A stretch of DNA of 64,000 bases from Pseudomonas guariconensis (GCF_900102675.1 NZ_FMYX01000003.1:1-64000); one strand, 5' to 3'; counted from the stretch's first letter, positions 27,083 to 39,568 are shown. Notes: generated by a model from the sequence alone, not told the origin. A program made the numbers and translations.

Positions 27083-28072
27083 TCAACCGTTCACCAGATT
27101 CTGCGGATCGCCCTCCGTCCAGCGGATGATGTTGTCCAGGGTGGTCGAGGCGATGGCCGCCAGCGCTTCATGGGTGAGAAACGCCTGGTGTGCGGTGACG
27201 ATCACGTTGGGGAAGGTCAGCAGCCGGGCGAGCACGTCATCCTGCAGCGGCAGGTCGGAACGGTCCTCGAAGAACAGCTGCGCCTCCTCTTCATAGACAT
27301 CCAGCCCCAGGTAGCCGAGCTGGCCGCACTTGAGCGCGTCGATCAGGGCCGGCGTGTCGACCAGCGCGCCGCGCCCGGTATTGATCAGCATGGCGCCGGG
27401 TTGCAGGGTGGCCAGGCTCTGGGCGTTGATCAGATGGCGGGTGTGCTCGGTCAGCGGGCAGTGCAGGCTGATGATGCGGGCCTGGCTCAGCAGTTCGGGC
27501 AATTCCACGTAGCGGGCGCCCAGGGCAAGCAGTTCAGGGTTGGGGTAGGGGTCGTAGGCCAGCAACTGGCAGCCGAAACCGGCCATGATGTGGGCGAAGG
27601 CGGCGCCGATCTGGCCGGTGCCGACCACGCCGACCGTCTTGCCGTGCAGGTCGAAGCCGGTCAGGCCATGCAGGGTGAAATCACCTTCGCGGGTGCGGTT
27701 GTAGGCCCGGTGCAGGCGTCGGTTGAGCGCCAGGATCAAGGCCACGGCATGCTCGGCCACGGCATGGGGTGAATAGGCCGGTACCCGCACCACCGACAGT
27801 CCCAGGCGCCGGGCGGCGGCCAGATCGACGTGGTTGTAGCCTGCCGAGCGCAAGGCGATCAGACGGGTCCCGCCGGCAGCCAGGCGTTCGAGCACCGTGG
27901 CATCGAGCTCATCGTTGATGAACGCGCAGACCACCTCGAAATCCTGGGCCAAAGCGACGGTGTCCTGGGTCAGCCGGGCCGACTGGTAGTGCAGCTCCAG
28001 GCTACTGTCGCGGGAGGCCTGGGTGAAGCTTTCCTGGTCGTAGTGCTGGCTGCTGAACAACAGGACACGCAT
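27083..28072 (-). CDS. ldhA: D-lactate dehydrogenase (2-hydroxyacid dehydrogenase)
   Basis: This is a 329-residue NAD-dependent fermentative-type enzyme interconverting pyruvate and D-lactate. The Rossmann motif VGTGQIGAAFAHIMAG follows residue 150. The catalytic Arg is in LIALRSAGYNHVDL, the Glu in DVYEEEAQLFF and the His in VTAHQAFLT. Placement next to gacS matches the ldhA-gacS order known in P. aeruginosa. It follows gacS on the same strand after about 140 bases. Confidence 0.93.
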   Translation of the reverse strand: MRVLLFSSQHYDQESFTQASRDSSLELHYQSARLTQDTVALAQDFEVVCAFINDELDATVLERLAAGGTRLIALRSAGYNHVDLAAARRLGLSVVRVPAYSPHAVAEHAVALILALNRRLHRAYNRTREGDFTLHGLTGFDLHGKTVGVVGTGQIGAAFAHIMAGFGCQLLAYDPYPNPELLALGARYVELPELLSQARIISLHCPLTEHTRHLINAQSLATLQPGAMLINTGRGALVDTPALIDALKCGQLGYLGLDVYEEEAQLFFEDRSDLPLQDDVLARLLTFPNVIVTAHQAFLTHEALAAIASTTLDNIIRWTEGDPQNLVNG

Positions 28073-28182
28073 GGTGTGAATCTCCAGGTTTCGTCATCGC
28101 GGCAGTGTAGACAGCCTGCGAAGAAGGACGTTGATCTTGCTCAGTGGCGTCACTGTTCGGATAGTGCAACGCCCCCGATTTT

Positions 28183-28201
28183 GGGGCCGTCCTGCGGCCC
28201 C
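28183..28201 (-). terminator. Hairpin downstream of gacS
   Basis: GGGGCCG-TCCTG-CGGCCCC starts 12 bases after the gacS stop. No T-run follows in either direction (AAAATC on the gacS strand). It is a weak terminator candidate between gacS and ldhA. Confidence 0.45.
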
Positions 28202-28213
28202 AGGGCTTTGCGC

Positions 28214-30976
<2,763 letters not shown>

Positions 30977-31015
30977 ATTTGTCTCCTGTCATGTGCTTGC
31001 CTGCCGTCAGCATAA

Positions 31016-31054
31016 AGACGGCCCCAGGCGGAACGTTACTCTCCAGGGCCGTCT
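31016..31054 (-). promoter_or_regulatory. Terminator-like hairpin in the gacS leader
   Basis: On the minus strand, AGACGGCCC, a 21-base loop, then GGGCCGTCT and TTAT form a stem of nine perfect pairs with a short T-tail. The stem ends 39 bases before the gacS GTG. It could attenuate gacS or end a short leader RNA. Confidence 0.5.
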
Positions 31055-31179
31055 GATGCACTTCTTTGTAGCTCTTTTTGCGGTTCCCAGCCTTGGCGGC
31101 CTGAATCATCAGTGGCGCCTGCGTTGGCCTCAGGTCATCGGCGAGCGCGACCCGGTTGCCTTGGCCGGATGCATGGCCA

Positions 31180-31208
31180 ATAATCGCGCAGTTGAGAATT
31201 AATGTCAG
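31180..31208 (-). promoter_or_regulatory. Candidate sigma-70 promoter of gacS
   Basis: Minus-strand CTGACA (31208-31203) and GATTAT (31185-31180) are spaced by 17 bases. Initiation near 31173 gives a leader of about 197 nt that includes the hairpin. Confidence 0.5.
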
Positions 31209-31214
31209 AAGCCA

Positions 31215-31931
31215 ATGAATCCCGAAGCTATTCACCCGTCTACCATTCTGGCCATCGAGGACGACCCGGTGCTGGGTGCCTACCTGCACGACGAGTTGCA
31301 GCGCGACGGCTTCCTGGTGACTTGGTGCCGTAACGGCCTCGAAGGCCTGGAGGCCGCCAGCCGCCAGGCCTTCGATGTGGTGTTGATGGATATCCTGTTG
31401 CCCGGCCTCAATGGTCTGGACGCCTTGGCCCGGCTGCGCAAGCACAGCACCACCCCGGTGATTCTGATGTCCGCGCTGGGCGCCGAGTCCGATCGCATCA
31501 GCGGTTTCAAGCGCGGCGCCGATGACTACCTGCCCAAGCCCTTCAGCATGGCCGAATTGCGGGTACGCATCGAAGCGATCCTGCGACGGGTGGCGCTGGA
31601 GCGCCGGCACCAGGCGCCACGGGAGGTGGTCAGCGGGCAGCTGCGTTTCGACGAAGCGGCTTGCGATGTCTGGCTCGACGGCCGTTCGGCAGGGCTCACA
31701 CCCAGCGAGTACCGCCTGCTCGAGACGCTGCATCGCAGCCAGGACGAAGTGCTCAGCAAACCCTTCCTTTATCAACAGGTCTTGCAGCGCGGTTATTCCC
31801 GCCATGACCGTAGCCTTGACATGCATGTCAGCCAGATACGTCGCAAGCTCAAGGCGCTCGGCTATCACGAACGGCAAATCCGTACTGTCTGGGGCAAGGG
31901 CTATACCTTGTGCGCCGGCGAGGCCGAATGA
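31215..31931 (+). CDS. PirR-like OmpR-family response regulator
   Basis: This is a 238-residue regulator. Its receiver has EDD at 15-17, phospho-acceptor D59 (VVLMDILLPGLNG) and K in LPKPFS. The winged-helix domain ends RQIRTVWGKGYTL. Between gacS and cysM, P. aeruginosa has PirR-PirS (enterobactin-linked signalling) with receptor gene pirA. Here the regulator and kinase occupy the same position, hence PirR-like. The stop overlaps the kinase start (ATGA). Confidence 0.82.
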   Translation: MNPEAIHPSTILAIEDDPVLGAYLHDELQRDGFLVTWCRNGLEGLEAASRQAFDVVLMDILLPGLNGLDALARLRKHSTTPVILMSALGAESDRISGFKRGADDYLPKPFSMAELRVRIEAILRRVALERRHQAPREVVSGQLRFDEAACDVWLDGRSAGLTPSEYRLLETLHRSQDEVLSKPFLYQQVLQRGYSRHDRSLDMHVSQIRRKLKALGYHERQIRTVWGKGYTLCAGEAE

Positions 31932-33331
31932 CAGTGCTGGATCGGCATTCGCTGTTCTGGAAGCTGGCCATTCTGCTGGTGGGCTTCTGCCTGTTGATGA
32001 TTGGCCTGAGCTACACCTGGGGCCGGCACATGGAAACCCGCAACGCCTTCCTCGACGCGCCGGCCCAAGCGCAGCTGATCGGTTATGCCGCCGAAGCCGA
32101 GCAGGCCTGGCGCCAAGAAGGCAGGGCGGGGGTGGACCGCTGGCTAGCCGGCATGCACCAGCGCGAGCCCGGCTGGGTGAATGTGCTCGATGCCCAACTG
32201 CGCCCTTTGGGCAGCGCCACGCTGTCCACCGATGAAATCCAGCAACTGACACGTCTGCGTGGAGTCGACTGGCCCATGAGCCGACGCAGCATCACCCAGC
32301 CTTGGCTGCGCCTGCCGTTTCCCGAGGCGCCGGAGCAGGGCATGTTGGTGATCGAGTTGCCGCAGCGGCTGAATCCCGGGCGATACCTGCTGTTCTGGCA
32401 GATCCTGACCAACGGCGTGATTCCTGGCCTGTTCACCTTGTTGTTGTGTGTCGGTCTGTACCGGATGCTGATCGTGCCGCTGAACCAGTTGCGCGAGCAG
32501 GCCAACGCCTGGCGTGCCGACCAGCTGTCGGCCCGTCTGGATTCGCGTACCGTTGGGCGGCATGACGAGCTGGGCGAGCTGGCCAGGGCGTTCGATCAGA
32601 TGGCCGAGCGCCTGCAGGAGAGCGTGGCCATGCAACAGCAGATGCTGCGCGACCTTTCCCATGAGATGCGCACGCCCTTGAGCCGCTTGCGCGTGGCCTG
32701 CGACGGCGAGACCGATCATCAATGCCTGCGCGAGCGGGTGGCGCGGGAAATCGACTGCATGCAGCAATTGGTCGAAAACACCCTGCAACTGGCCTGGCAG
32801 GATGCCGAGCGGGCACCGATGAACCTCGAGCCGATCCAGCTCCAGGCCCTGTGGGACATGCTCGCCGAGGATGCCTGCTACGAAAGCGGCTGGCCGCCTG
32901 AACGCTTGCGCTGTGAATTGCCCGTCCAATGCTGGGTGCAAAGCAACCTCAACCACCTGGCCCAGGCACTGGAGAACATGCTGCGCAATGCGATCCGCCA
33001 TTCGCCCGAACACGGGCTGGTGCGCTTGGGCGGTTACCGCGAAGGCAATTATTGGCGGCTATGGCTGGAAGATCAGGGGGGAGGCGTGGACGAGGCGGAT
33101 CTGGATCGGATCTTCGCGCCGTTCTCCCGCCTCGATGGCTCCCGACCCGGGGATGGCGGCTTCGGCCTGGGGCTGAGCATTGCTCGCAGTGCGATTCAGC
33201 GCCAAGGTGGCACGTTGTGGGCCGAAAATGGCAAGCAAGGGCTACGCCTGTGCATGCGTTTGCCGGCGCATGTGGCGTCGGATCGCGAGGCAGGTCCGCG
33301 CGTTCAGGTTTGGACCGGTACGAGCTTATAG
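31928..33331 (+). CDS. PirS-like sensor histidine kinase
   Basis: This is a 467-residue inner-membrane kinase. Transmembrane segment 1 is at about 12-30 (KLAILLVGFCLLMIGLSY), with a periplasmic domain to about 155 and segment 2 at 157-182. HAMP follows, then H245 in RDLSHEMRTPLSRLRVA. ATPase motifs are EDQGGGVDEADLDRIF and GFGLGLSIA. Start ATG 31928 is set by overlap with the regulator gene. Only about 95 bp separate it from cysM, so the siderophore receptor gene expected from P. aeruginosa order is absent. Cues other than iron remain possible. Confidence 0.83.
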   Translation: MTVLDRHSLFWKLAILLVGFCLLMIGLSYTWGRHMETRNAFLDAPAQAQLIGYAAEAEQAWRQEGRAGVDRWLAGMHQREPGWVNVLDAQLRPLGSATLSTDEIQQLTRLRGVDWPMSRRSITQPWLRLPFPEAPEQGMLVIELPQRLNPGRYLLFWQILTNGVIPGLFTLLLCVGLYRMLIVPLNQLREQANAWRADQLSARLDSRTVGRHDELGELARAFDQMAERLQESVAMQQQMLRDLSHEMRTPLSRLRVACDGETDHQCLRERVAREIDCMQQLVENTLQLAWQDAERAPMNLEPIQLQALWDMLAEDACYESGWPPERLRCELPVQCWVQSNLNHLAQALENMLRNAIRHSPEHGLVRLGGYREGNYWRLWLEDQGGGVDEADLDRIFAPFSRLDGSRPGDGGFGLGLSIARSAIQRQGGTLWAENGKQGLRLCMRLPAHVASDREAGPRVQVWTGTSL

Positions 33332-33425
33332 CTTGTAGCTATAGCGACTACAGATTGCGTGATATGGCGAGCAAAGGTTTGCCGGTATGATAGTCGCCCC
33401 TGCCGTCCGGATTGCGAACAACGCC

Positions 33426-34325
33426 ATGACCTTGCAGTACCCAACCATCGCCGATTGCGTCGGCAATACGCCTCTGGTTCGCCTGCAGCGTATCGCCGGC
33501 GAGACCACCAACACCCTCCTGCTCAAGCTCGAAGGCAACAATCCCGCGGGTTCGGTCAAGGACCGCCCAGCGCTGTCGATGATCACCCGCGCCGAGTTGC
33601 GTGGCCAGATCAAACCGGGCGACACGCTCATCGAAGCCACGTCCGGCAACACCGGCATCGCCCTGGCCATGGCGGCGGCGATAAAGGGTTACAAGATGAT
33701 CCTGATCATGCCGGACAACTCGACCGCCGAGCGCAAGGCGGCGATGACCGCCTACGGTGCCGAACTGATCCTGGTCACCAAGGAAGAGGGCATGGAAGGG
33801 GCGCGAGACTTGGCCGAGAAGCTGCAGGCCGAAGGTCGCGGCCTGGTGCTCGACCAGTTCGCCAACGGCGACAACCCGATTGCCCATTATTCCAGCACTG
33901 GCCCTGAGATCTGGCAGCAGACGCACGGCACCATCACCCATTTCATCAGCTCCATGGGCACCACCGGGACCATCATGGGCTGCTCCCAATACCTCAAGGA
34001 GCAGAACCCGGCAGTGCAGATCGTTGGCCTGCAACCGATGGAAGGCTCGGCCATCCCTGGCATTCGCCGCTGGCCCGAGGAGTACCTGCCGAAGATCTTC
34101 GACGCCACCCGCGTCGACCGCGTGGTCGATATGTCCCAAGACGAAGCCGAGCAGACCACCCGTCGTCTTGCTCGTGAAGAAGGGATTTTCTGCGGCGTTT
34201 CTTCCGGTGGTGCGGTCGCGGCAATGTTGCGCCTGTCCCGCGAGGTCGAGAACGCGGTCATGGTGGCGATCATCTGCGACCGTGGCGACCGCTATCTGTC
34301 CACTGGCCTGTTCGACGCAACCTGA
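33426..34325 (+). CDS. cysM: Cysteine synthase B
   Basis: This 299-residue PLP enzyme makes L-cysteine from O-acetylserine and sulfide or thiosulfate. PLP-binding Lys is K45 ([15 protein letters not shown]). The [15 protein letters not shown] substrate loop and GTTGTIMG phosphate cradle are present. Start ATG 33426 ([10 protein letters not shown]) matches family length; the frame to 33387 is longer without support. Its stop overlaps the rlmD start by one base (TGATG). Confidence 0.95.
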   Translation: MTLQYPTIADCVGNTPLVRLQRIAGETTNTLLLKLEGNNPAGSVKDRPALSMITRAELRGQIKPGDTLIEATSGNTGIALAMAAAIKGYKMILIMPDNSTAERKAAMTAYGAELILVTKEEGMEGARDLAEKLQAEGRGLVLDQFANGDNPIAHYSSTGPEIWQQTHGTITHFISSMGTTGTIMGCSQYLKEQNPAVQIVGLQPMEGSAIPGIRRWPEEYLPKIFDATRVDRVVDMSQDEAEQTTRRLAREEGIFCGVSSGGAVAAMLRLSREVENAVMVAIICDRGDRYLSTGLFDAT

Positions 34326-35683
34326 TGTCCAGAAAGAAAAGCAACAGCGGCCTGCGCTTCCAGCCGGCCGGCGGCGATCGTGCGCCACAAGTGCCGGTCG
34401 GCAAGAAACAACGCCTGCAAATCGAGCGCCTGGCCGGTGACGGTCGTGGCATCGCCTTTGTCGAGGGACGCACTTGGTTCGTCAGTGGCGCTTTGGCTGG
34501 GGAGTCCGTCGAGGCCCGCGTGCTGGGCGCCCGTGGCAAGGTGGTCGATGCACGCTTGGAGCGGGTGCTGCAGGCCAGCCCCGAACGGCGCGAGGCGCCG
34601 TGCCAGTATTATGAGCGTTGCGGTGGCTGCAACCTGCAGCACCTGCCTCACGACGGCCAATTGACACTCAAGCAGCGGATGCTCGCCGAGCAACTGCAGC
34701 GGGTGGCCGGCGTACAACCCGAGCAATGGGCCACGCCACTGGTCGGCCCTGAATTCGGCTATCGGCGCCGGGCCCGGATCGCCGTGCGCTGGGACCCGAA
34801 GGCGCGTCATCTGGACGTGGGCTTTCGGGCCGAGGCCAGCCAGGACATCGTCGCCATCGACGAATGCCTGGTGCTGGTACAGCCCTTGCAGGCGATTTTC
34901 CGCCATCTGCCGACGGTGCTGCGCAGCCTGAGCAAACCTCAGGCGTTGGGGCATGTCGAGCTGTTCAGCGGCACCGCGCAAGCGGTTCTGGTGCGGCATG
35001 TGGCGCCGTTGCCGGCGGAGGATCTGGCGCGCCTGGAGGCCTTCTGCAAGCAGGCTGACGCCCAGCTGTGGTTGCAGGGCGACGGCGAACCGGCGCCGGT
35101 CGAGGCCGGTCAGACACTTGGTTTTGCACTCGAGCCTTGGGGGCTGGAGTTGGCCTGGCGGCCGGGGGATTTCGTCCAGGTCAATGCTCAGGTCAATACG
35201 TTGATGATCGAGCAGGCGCTGGCGTGGCTGGCCCCTCAACCCGAGGATCGGGTGCTGGATTTGTTCTGCGGCTTGGGCAACTTTGCCCTGCCGTTGGCCC
35301 GGCGGGCCCGGGAAGTGGTGGCCGTGGAAGGTGTACAGGCCATGGTCGAACGGGCCGAGGCCAATGCCCGTAGCAACAATGTGCATAATGCACGGTTTTT
35401 TCAGGCCGATTTATCGCAGCCTTTGGCGGGCGCCGGATGGGCCGCCGAGGGCTTTTCTGCGGTACTCTTGGATCCACCGCGCGACGGTGCTTTCGAGGTG
35501 GTGCAAGGCATCGCACGCCTCAAGGCCAAGCGGCTGGTCTATGTGTCCTGCAACCCGGCCACGCTGGCGCGAGACGCCCAGGTTCTGGTCGGGCAGGGGT
35601 ACCGGTTAACAAGGGCCGGGATCCTCGACATGTTTCCTCAGACGGCACATGTCGAGGCCATGGCGTTATTCGAAGCGGGCTAG
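34325..35683 (+). CDS. rlmD: 23S rRNA (uracil-1939-C5)-methyltransferase RlmD
   Basis: This 452-residue SAM-dependent enzyme, also called RumA, methylates U1939. The N-terminal TRAM domain spans about 25-85. The [4Fe-4S] ligands are C93, C99 and C102 ([10 protein letters not shown]) plus the Cys in DECLVLV. The SAM motif is [16 protein letters not shown], and the catalytic nucleophile is C409 in [12 protein letters not shown]. It is coupled to cysM by a TGATG overlap and lies 97 bases before relA. Confidence 0.95.
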   Translation: MSRKKSNSGLRFQPAGGDRAPQVPVGKKQRLQIERLAGDGRGIAFVEGRTWFVSGALAGESVEARVLGARGKVVDARLERVLQASPERREAPCQYYERCGGCNLQHLPHDGQLTLKQRMLAEQLQRVAGVQPEQWATPLVGPEFGYRRRARIAVRWDPKARHLDVGFRAEASQDIVAIDECLVLVQPLQAIFRHLPTVLRSLSKPQALGHVELFSGTAQAVLVRHVAPLPAEDLARLEAFCKQADAQLWLQGDGEPAPVEAGQTLGFALEPWGLELAWRPGDFVQVNAQVNTLMIEQALAWLAPQPEDRVLDLFCGLGNFALPLARRAREVVAVEGVQAMVERAEANARSNNVHNARFFQADLSQPLAGAGWAAEGFSAVLLDPPRDGAFEVVQGIARLKAKRLVYVSCNPATLARDAQVLVGQGYRLTRAGILDMFPQTAHVEAMALFEAG

Positions 35684-35780
35684 CCAGGCTGGCCCCTTGG
35701 TGCGGCGTCCAGGGACTGGGCGGCGTACGGTGATTGCCAGCGCACCCGCGTGGTGCGCTGTATGGAAAGGTAAAAGAAAG

Positions 35781-38021
35781 ATGGTACAGGTGAGAGTGCA
35801 CCAGCCGGTCAATACCGACGGTAGTATCAATCTCGAAGCATGGCTGGATCATGTGGTGAGCGTCGACTCGGCGCTGGACCGCAAGGCGCTCAAGGAGGCC
35901 TGCGATTTCGCCCAGGAGGTCGAGAAGAAGGGCAACCCGGCCAAGCATTCCTGGGCCGACGGTACGTCCAGCTTCCAGGCGGGTCTGGAGATCGCCGAAA
36001 TCCTCGCCGACCTCAAGCTCGACCAGGATTCCCTGGTGGCTGCGGTGATCTATCGCTCGGTGCGCGAGGGCAAGGTGACCCTGGCCGAGGTCGGCCAGCG
36101 CTTTGGCCCGGTGGTGTCCAAGTTGATCGACGGCGTGCTGCGCATGGCCGCCATCAGCGCCAGCCTCAGCCCGCGCCAGTCGCTGGTGCTCGGTTCCCAG
36201 GCGCAAGTCGAGAACCTGCGCAAGATGCTGGTGGCCATGGTCGACGACGTGCGCGTTGCCCTGATCAAGCTGGCCGAACGTACCTGCGCCATTCGGGCGG
36301 TCAAGGCCGCCGATGACGAGAAGCGCCTGCGTGTGGCGCGCGAAGTGTTCGACATCTATGCTCCGCTCGCCCACCGCCTGGGCATCGGTCACATCAAATG
36401 GGAGCTGGAGGACTTGTCCTTCCGCTACCTCGAACCCGACCAGTACAAGCAGATCGCCAAGCTGTTGCATGAGCGCCGGCTCGACCGCGAGCGCTTCATC
36501 AGCGACGTGATGAACCAACTGCAGAACGAGCTGCTGGCCACGGGCGTCAAGGCCGACATCAGCGGCCGGGCAAAACACATCTATTCCATTTGGCGCAAGA
36601 TGCAGCGCAAGGGCCTGGAGTTCAGCCAGATCTACGACGTGCGCGCCGTGCGTGTACTGGTCCCGGAGATCCGCGACTGCTACACCGCGTTGGGCATCGT
36701 CCATACCCTGTGGCGGCACATCCCCAAGGAATTCGACGACTACATCGCCAACCCCAAGGAGAACGGCTACCGCTCCCTGCACACCGCAGTGATCGGCCCC
36801 GAGGGCAAGGTGCTGGAAGTGCAGATCCGCACCCATTCCATGCACGAGGAAGCCGAGCTCGGTGTGTGCGCCCACTGGCGCTACAAGGGCACCGACGTCA
36901 AGTCCAGTTCCAACCACTACGAAGAGAAGATCTCCTGGCTGCGCCAGGTGCTCGAGTGGCACGAGGAACTGGGCGATATCGGCGGCCTGGCCGAGCAACT
37001 GCGGGTGGACATCGAGCCGGACCGGGTCTATGTGTTCACCCCCGATGGCCATGCCATCGACCTGCCCAAGGGCGCCACGCCGCTGGACTTTGCCTACCGT
37101 GTGCACACCGAGATCGGCCACAACTGCCGCGGCGCCAAGATCAACGGGCGTATCGTCCCGCTCAACTACAGCCTGCAGACCGGCGAGCAGGTGGAGATCA
37201 TCACCAGCAAGCACGGCAGCCCGAGCCGTGACTGGCTGAACTCCAACCTCGGCTACGTCACCACGTCCCGCGCACGGGCCAAGATCGTCCACTGGTTCAA
37301 GCTGCAGGCCCGCGACCAGAACGTCGCTGCCGGCAAGACCCTGCTCGAGCGTGAGCTTAGCCGCCTGGGCCTGCCCCAGGTGGACTTCGAACGCCTGGCC
37401 GAAAAAGCCAACGTCAAGACCGCCGAGGACATGTTCGCTGCCCTGGGCGCAGGCGACCTGCGCCTGGCGCATATGGTCAACGCGGCCCAGCAGTTGCTCG
37501 AGCCGGAGCGCAGCGAGCAGATCGAACTGATCCCACGCAAGGCCAGCGGTACCCGCTCCGGCAAACGTGGCGATATCCAGATCCAGGGTGTCGGCAACCT
37601 GCTCACCCAGATGGCCGGCTGCTGCCAGCCGCTGCCGGGCGACGCCATCGTCGGCTATATCACCCAGGGTCGCGGGGTGAGCATTCACCGCCAGGACTGC
37701 GCCTCGGTGCTGCAATTGGCCGGCAAGGAGCCGGAGCGGATGATCCAAGTCAGCTGGGGGCCGATCCCGGTGCAGACGTATCCAGTCGACATCATCATTC
37801 GCGCCTATGACCGTCCGGGGTTGCTGCGCGACGTGTCGCAGGTGCTGCTCAACGAGAAGATCAACGTGCTGGCGGTCAACACCCGCTCGAACAAGGAAGA
37901 CAATACCGCGCTGATGTCCTTGACCATCGAGATCCCAGGCCTGGACGCCCTCGGGCGTTTGCTGGGCAGAATCTCGCAGTTGCCGAACATCATCGAGACG
38001 CGGCGTAACCGTACCCCTTGA
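35781..38021 (+). CDS. relA: (p)ppGpp synthetase RelA
   Basis: This 746-residue ribosome-associated stringent-response synthetase makes pppGpp and ppGpp on amino acid starvation. The N-terminal hydrolase fold is degenerate: the HD motif region reads AAVIYRSVREGKV, so it should be synthesis-only like RelA, not SpoT. The synthetase domain (about 230-370) includes YDVRAVRVLVPEIRDCYTALG and NGYRSLHTAV. TGS (about 410-470) reads DRVYVFTPDGHAIDLPKGAT. A zinc-finger region with MAGCCQPLPGD and a C-terminal ACT domain follow. ATG 35781 fits; longer frames do not. Confidence 0.96.
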   Translation: MVQVRVHQPVNTDGSINLEAWLDHVVSVDSALDRKALKEACDFAQEVEKKGNPAKHSWADGTSSFQAGLEIAEILADLKLDQDSLVAAVIYRSVREGKVTLAEVGQRFGPVVSKLIDGVLRMAAISASLSPRQSLVLGSQAQVENLRKMLVAMVDDVRVALIKLAERTCAIRAVKAADDEKRLRVAREVFDIYAPLAHRLGIGHIKWELEDLSFRYLEPDQYKQIAKLLHERRLDRERFISDVMNQLQNELLATGVKADISGRAKHIYSIWRKMQRKGLEFSQIYDVRAVRVLVPEIRDCYTALGIVHTLWRHIPKEFDDYIANPKENGYRSLHTAVIGPEGKVLEVQIRTHSMHEEAELGVCAHWRYKGTDVKSSSNHYEEKISWLRQVLEWHEELGDIGGLAEQLRVDIEPDRVYVFTPDGHAIDLPKGATPLDFAYRVHTEIGHNCRGAKINGRIVPLNYSLQTGEQVEIITSKHGSPSRDWLNSNLGYVTTSRARAKIVHWFKLQARDQNVAAGKTLLERELSRLGLPQVDFERLAEKANVKTAEDMFAALGAGDLRLAHMVNAAQQLLEPERSEQIELIPRKASGTRSGKRGDIQIQGVGNLLTQMAGCCQPLPGDAIVGYITQGRGVSIHRQDCASVLQLAGKEPERMIQVSWGPIPVQTYPVDIIIRAYDRPGLLRDVSQVLLNEKINVLAVNTRSNKEDNTALMSLTIEIPGLDALGRLLGRISQLPNIIETRRNRTP

Positions 38022-38030
38022 GACCGAGGC

Positions 38031-38097
38031 GCCTTTTTCGCGGGTGAACCCGCTCCCACAGCGATTTCACCCCGCTTGTGGAAGCCGGTTCAACCGC
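38031..38097. repeat. REP element(s) between relA and mazG
   Basis: TTCGCGGGTGAACCCGCTCCCACAG is a full REP copy. A weaker facing half (CTTGTGGAAGCCGGTTCAACCG) follows. They lie in the 104-base gap between relA and mazG on a probably shared transcript. Confidence 0.75.
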
Positions 38098-38125
38098 CAG
38101 AAGCCGCCGCCGAAGGACCTGCCCG

Positions 38126-38959
38126 ATGACCTACACTGTCGATGACCTGCTGCACCTGATGGCCCGTCTGCGCGACCCGCAATACGGCTGTCCGTGGGAC
38201 CTGAAGCAGGACTACGCGAGCATTGTCCCGCATACCCTTGAAGAGGCCTACGAGGTCGCCGACACCATCGAGCGTGGCGATTTCGAGCACTTGCAGGGCG
38301 AGCTGGGCGACCTGTTGTTCCAGGTGGTCTACTACAGCCAGCTGGCGCGGGAGGAGGAGCGTTTCGAGTTCGCAGGCGTGGTCGACGCGATTACCCGCAA
38401 GCTGATTCGCCGTCACCCCCATGTGTTTCCTACCGGCGACCTGTATGCCCCGCTGGACACTCCGCGTCTGGACGAGGCGCAGGTCAAGGCGCGCTGGGAA
38501 GAGATCAAGGCCCAGGAGCGTGCCGAAAAGAGCGAGCCCGAACAGTTGTCGTTGCTCGACGACGTGCCGGCGGCCCTGCCGGCCTTGTCCCGTGCGGCCA
38601 AGCTGCAAAAGCGCGCGGCCACGGTCGGTTTCGACTGGCCGGATGCCCTGCCGGTGCTGGACAAGGTCCGTGAGGAACTGGACGAAGTGCTGCAGGCCAT
38701 GGCCGATGGCGAAGCTGATGCACTGGAAGATGAAATCGGCGATTTGCTGTTCGCCGCGGTCAACCTGGCCCGCCATCTCAAGCAAGACCCGGAAAACGCC
38801 CTGCGCCGGGCCAACCGCAAGTTCGAGCGGCGTTTTCGTTTCATCGAACAGGCATTGCGCGACAATGGCCGGCCGATCGAAGATTGTACCCTCGATGAAC
38901 TGGACGCCCTGTGGGGCGAAGCCAAGCGTCAGGAAAAGAACCTGCCCAGCTGCGGCTGA
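38126..38959 (+). CDS. mazG: Nucleoside triphosphate pyrophosphohydrolase MazG
   Basis: This 277-residue enzyme hydrolyses (d)NTPs to monophosphates and can modulate ppGpp levels. It has two MazG folds. The first (about 10-115) contains CPWDLKQDYAS and the metal-binding EEAYEVADTIERGDFEHLQGELGD region; the second (from about 165) contains ELDEVLQAM and EDEIGDLLFAAVNLAR. ATG 38126 (MTYTVDDLL) begins the homology. Adjacent relA agrees with the ppGpp link. Confidence 0.94.
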   Translation: MTYTVDDLLHLMARLRDPQYGCPWDLKQDYASIVPHTLEEAYEVADTIERGDFEHLQGELGDLLFQVVYYSQLAREEERFEFAGVVDAITRKLIRRHPHVFPTGDLYAPLDTPRLDEAQVKARWEEIKAQERAEKSEPEQLSLLDDVPAALPALSRAAKLQKRAATVGFDWPDALPVLDKVREELDEVLQAMADGEADALEDEIGDLLFAAVNLARHLKQDPENALRRANRKFERRFRFIEQALRDNGRPIEDCTLDELDALWGEAKRQEKNLPSCG

Positions 38960-38983
38960 GCTGTTGCATAAGTGAGTGAATAC

Positions 38984-39523
38984 ATGAGCCTTTCCCTTCG
39001 CGACCAATTGCTCAAGGCCGGTCTGGTCAACCAGAAACAGGTCAAGCAGGTCAACAAAGCCGAGAAGAAACAAAAGCGTCTGGAGCACAAAGGCCAGGCC
39101 GAGGTCGACGACACCCAGCAGCGCCTGGCCAAGGAGGCCATGGCCGAAAAGGCCAAGAAAGACCAGGAGCTGAACCGCCAGCTTCAGGAAAAGGCCGAGC
39201 AGAAGGCCCGCGCCGCGCAGATCAAGCAACTGATCGAGGCGACCCGTCTGCCCAAGCTCAATACCGAGGACTACTACAACTTCGTCGACGACAAGAAGGT
39301 CAAGCGCATCGCCGTCAACGCCTTGATGCGCAGCAAACTGAGCAACGGCGCCCTGGCCATCGTGTCTTTCGGCGGCGGTTACGAAGTGATCCCGCGTGAA
39401 GCGGCGGTGAAGATCCAGGAGCGTGACCCCAATCGCATCCTGCTGCTCAACACCCATGTCGAAGAAGCGGACGAGGACGATCCGTACGCGGCCTACAAGA
39501 TCCCTGACGATTTGATGTGGTAA
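38984..39523 (+). CDS. DUF2058 (YaiL-like) protein
   Basis: This is a highly charged protein of about 179 residues. The N-terminal half is a predicted coiled coil rich in Lys, Glu and Gln (VNKAEKKQKRLEHKGQAEV). The C-terminal half carries RIAVNALMRSKLSNGALAIV and the acidic tail EADEDDPYAAYKIPDDLMW. Such proteins are termed nucleoprotein/polyamine-modulon-like; the role is unproven. I prefer ATG 38984 (MSLSLRDQLL), while in-frame GTG 38972 is an alternative. It follows mazG by 24 bases and is the last gene before a terminator. Confidence 0.85.
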   Translation: MSLSLRDQLLKAGLVNQKQVKQVNKAEKKQKRLEHKGQAEVDDTQQRLAKEAMAEKAKKDQELNRQLQEKAEQKARAAQIKQLIEATRLPKLNTEDYYNFVDDKKVKRIAVNALMRSKLSNGALAIVSFGGGYEVIPREAAVKIQERDPNRILLLNTHVEEADEDDPYAAYKIPDDLMW

Positions 39524-39529
39524 AAGACG

Positions 39530-39554
39530 AAAACCCCGCTCAGGCGGGGTTTTT
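39530..39554 (+). terminator. Terminator of the mazG-DUF2058 transcript
   Basis: AAAACCCCGC-TCAG-GCGGGGTTTTT is a perfect stem with T-tail just after the stop codon. The A-rich left flank makes it usable by the convergent small gene as well. Confidence 0.9.
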
Positions 39555-39568
39555 CGTGGGCAGTGCGG

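Noticed and set aside
33325..33350. Small palindrome TATAGC-TTGTA-GCTATA after the PirS-like gene
   Set aside because: It is a short AT-rich palindrome without a T-run or a second copy nearby; too weak to call as terminator or operator.
35520..37748. A 742-residue minus-strand frame across relA
   Set aside because: Antisense shadow of relA; composition is His/Gln/Leu-rich, with no recognisable domain.
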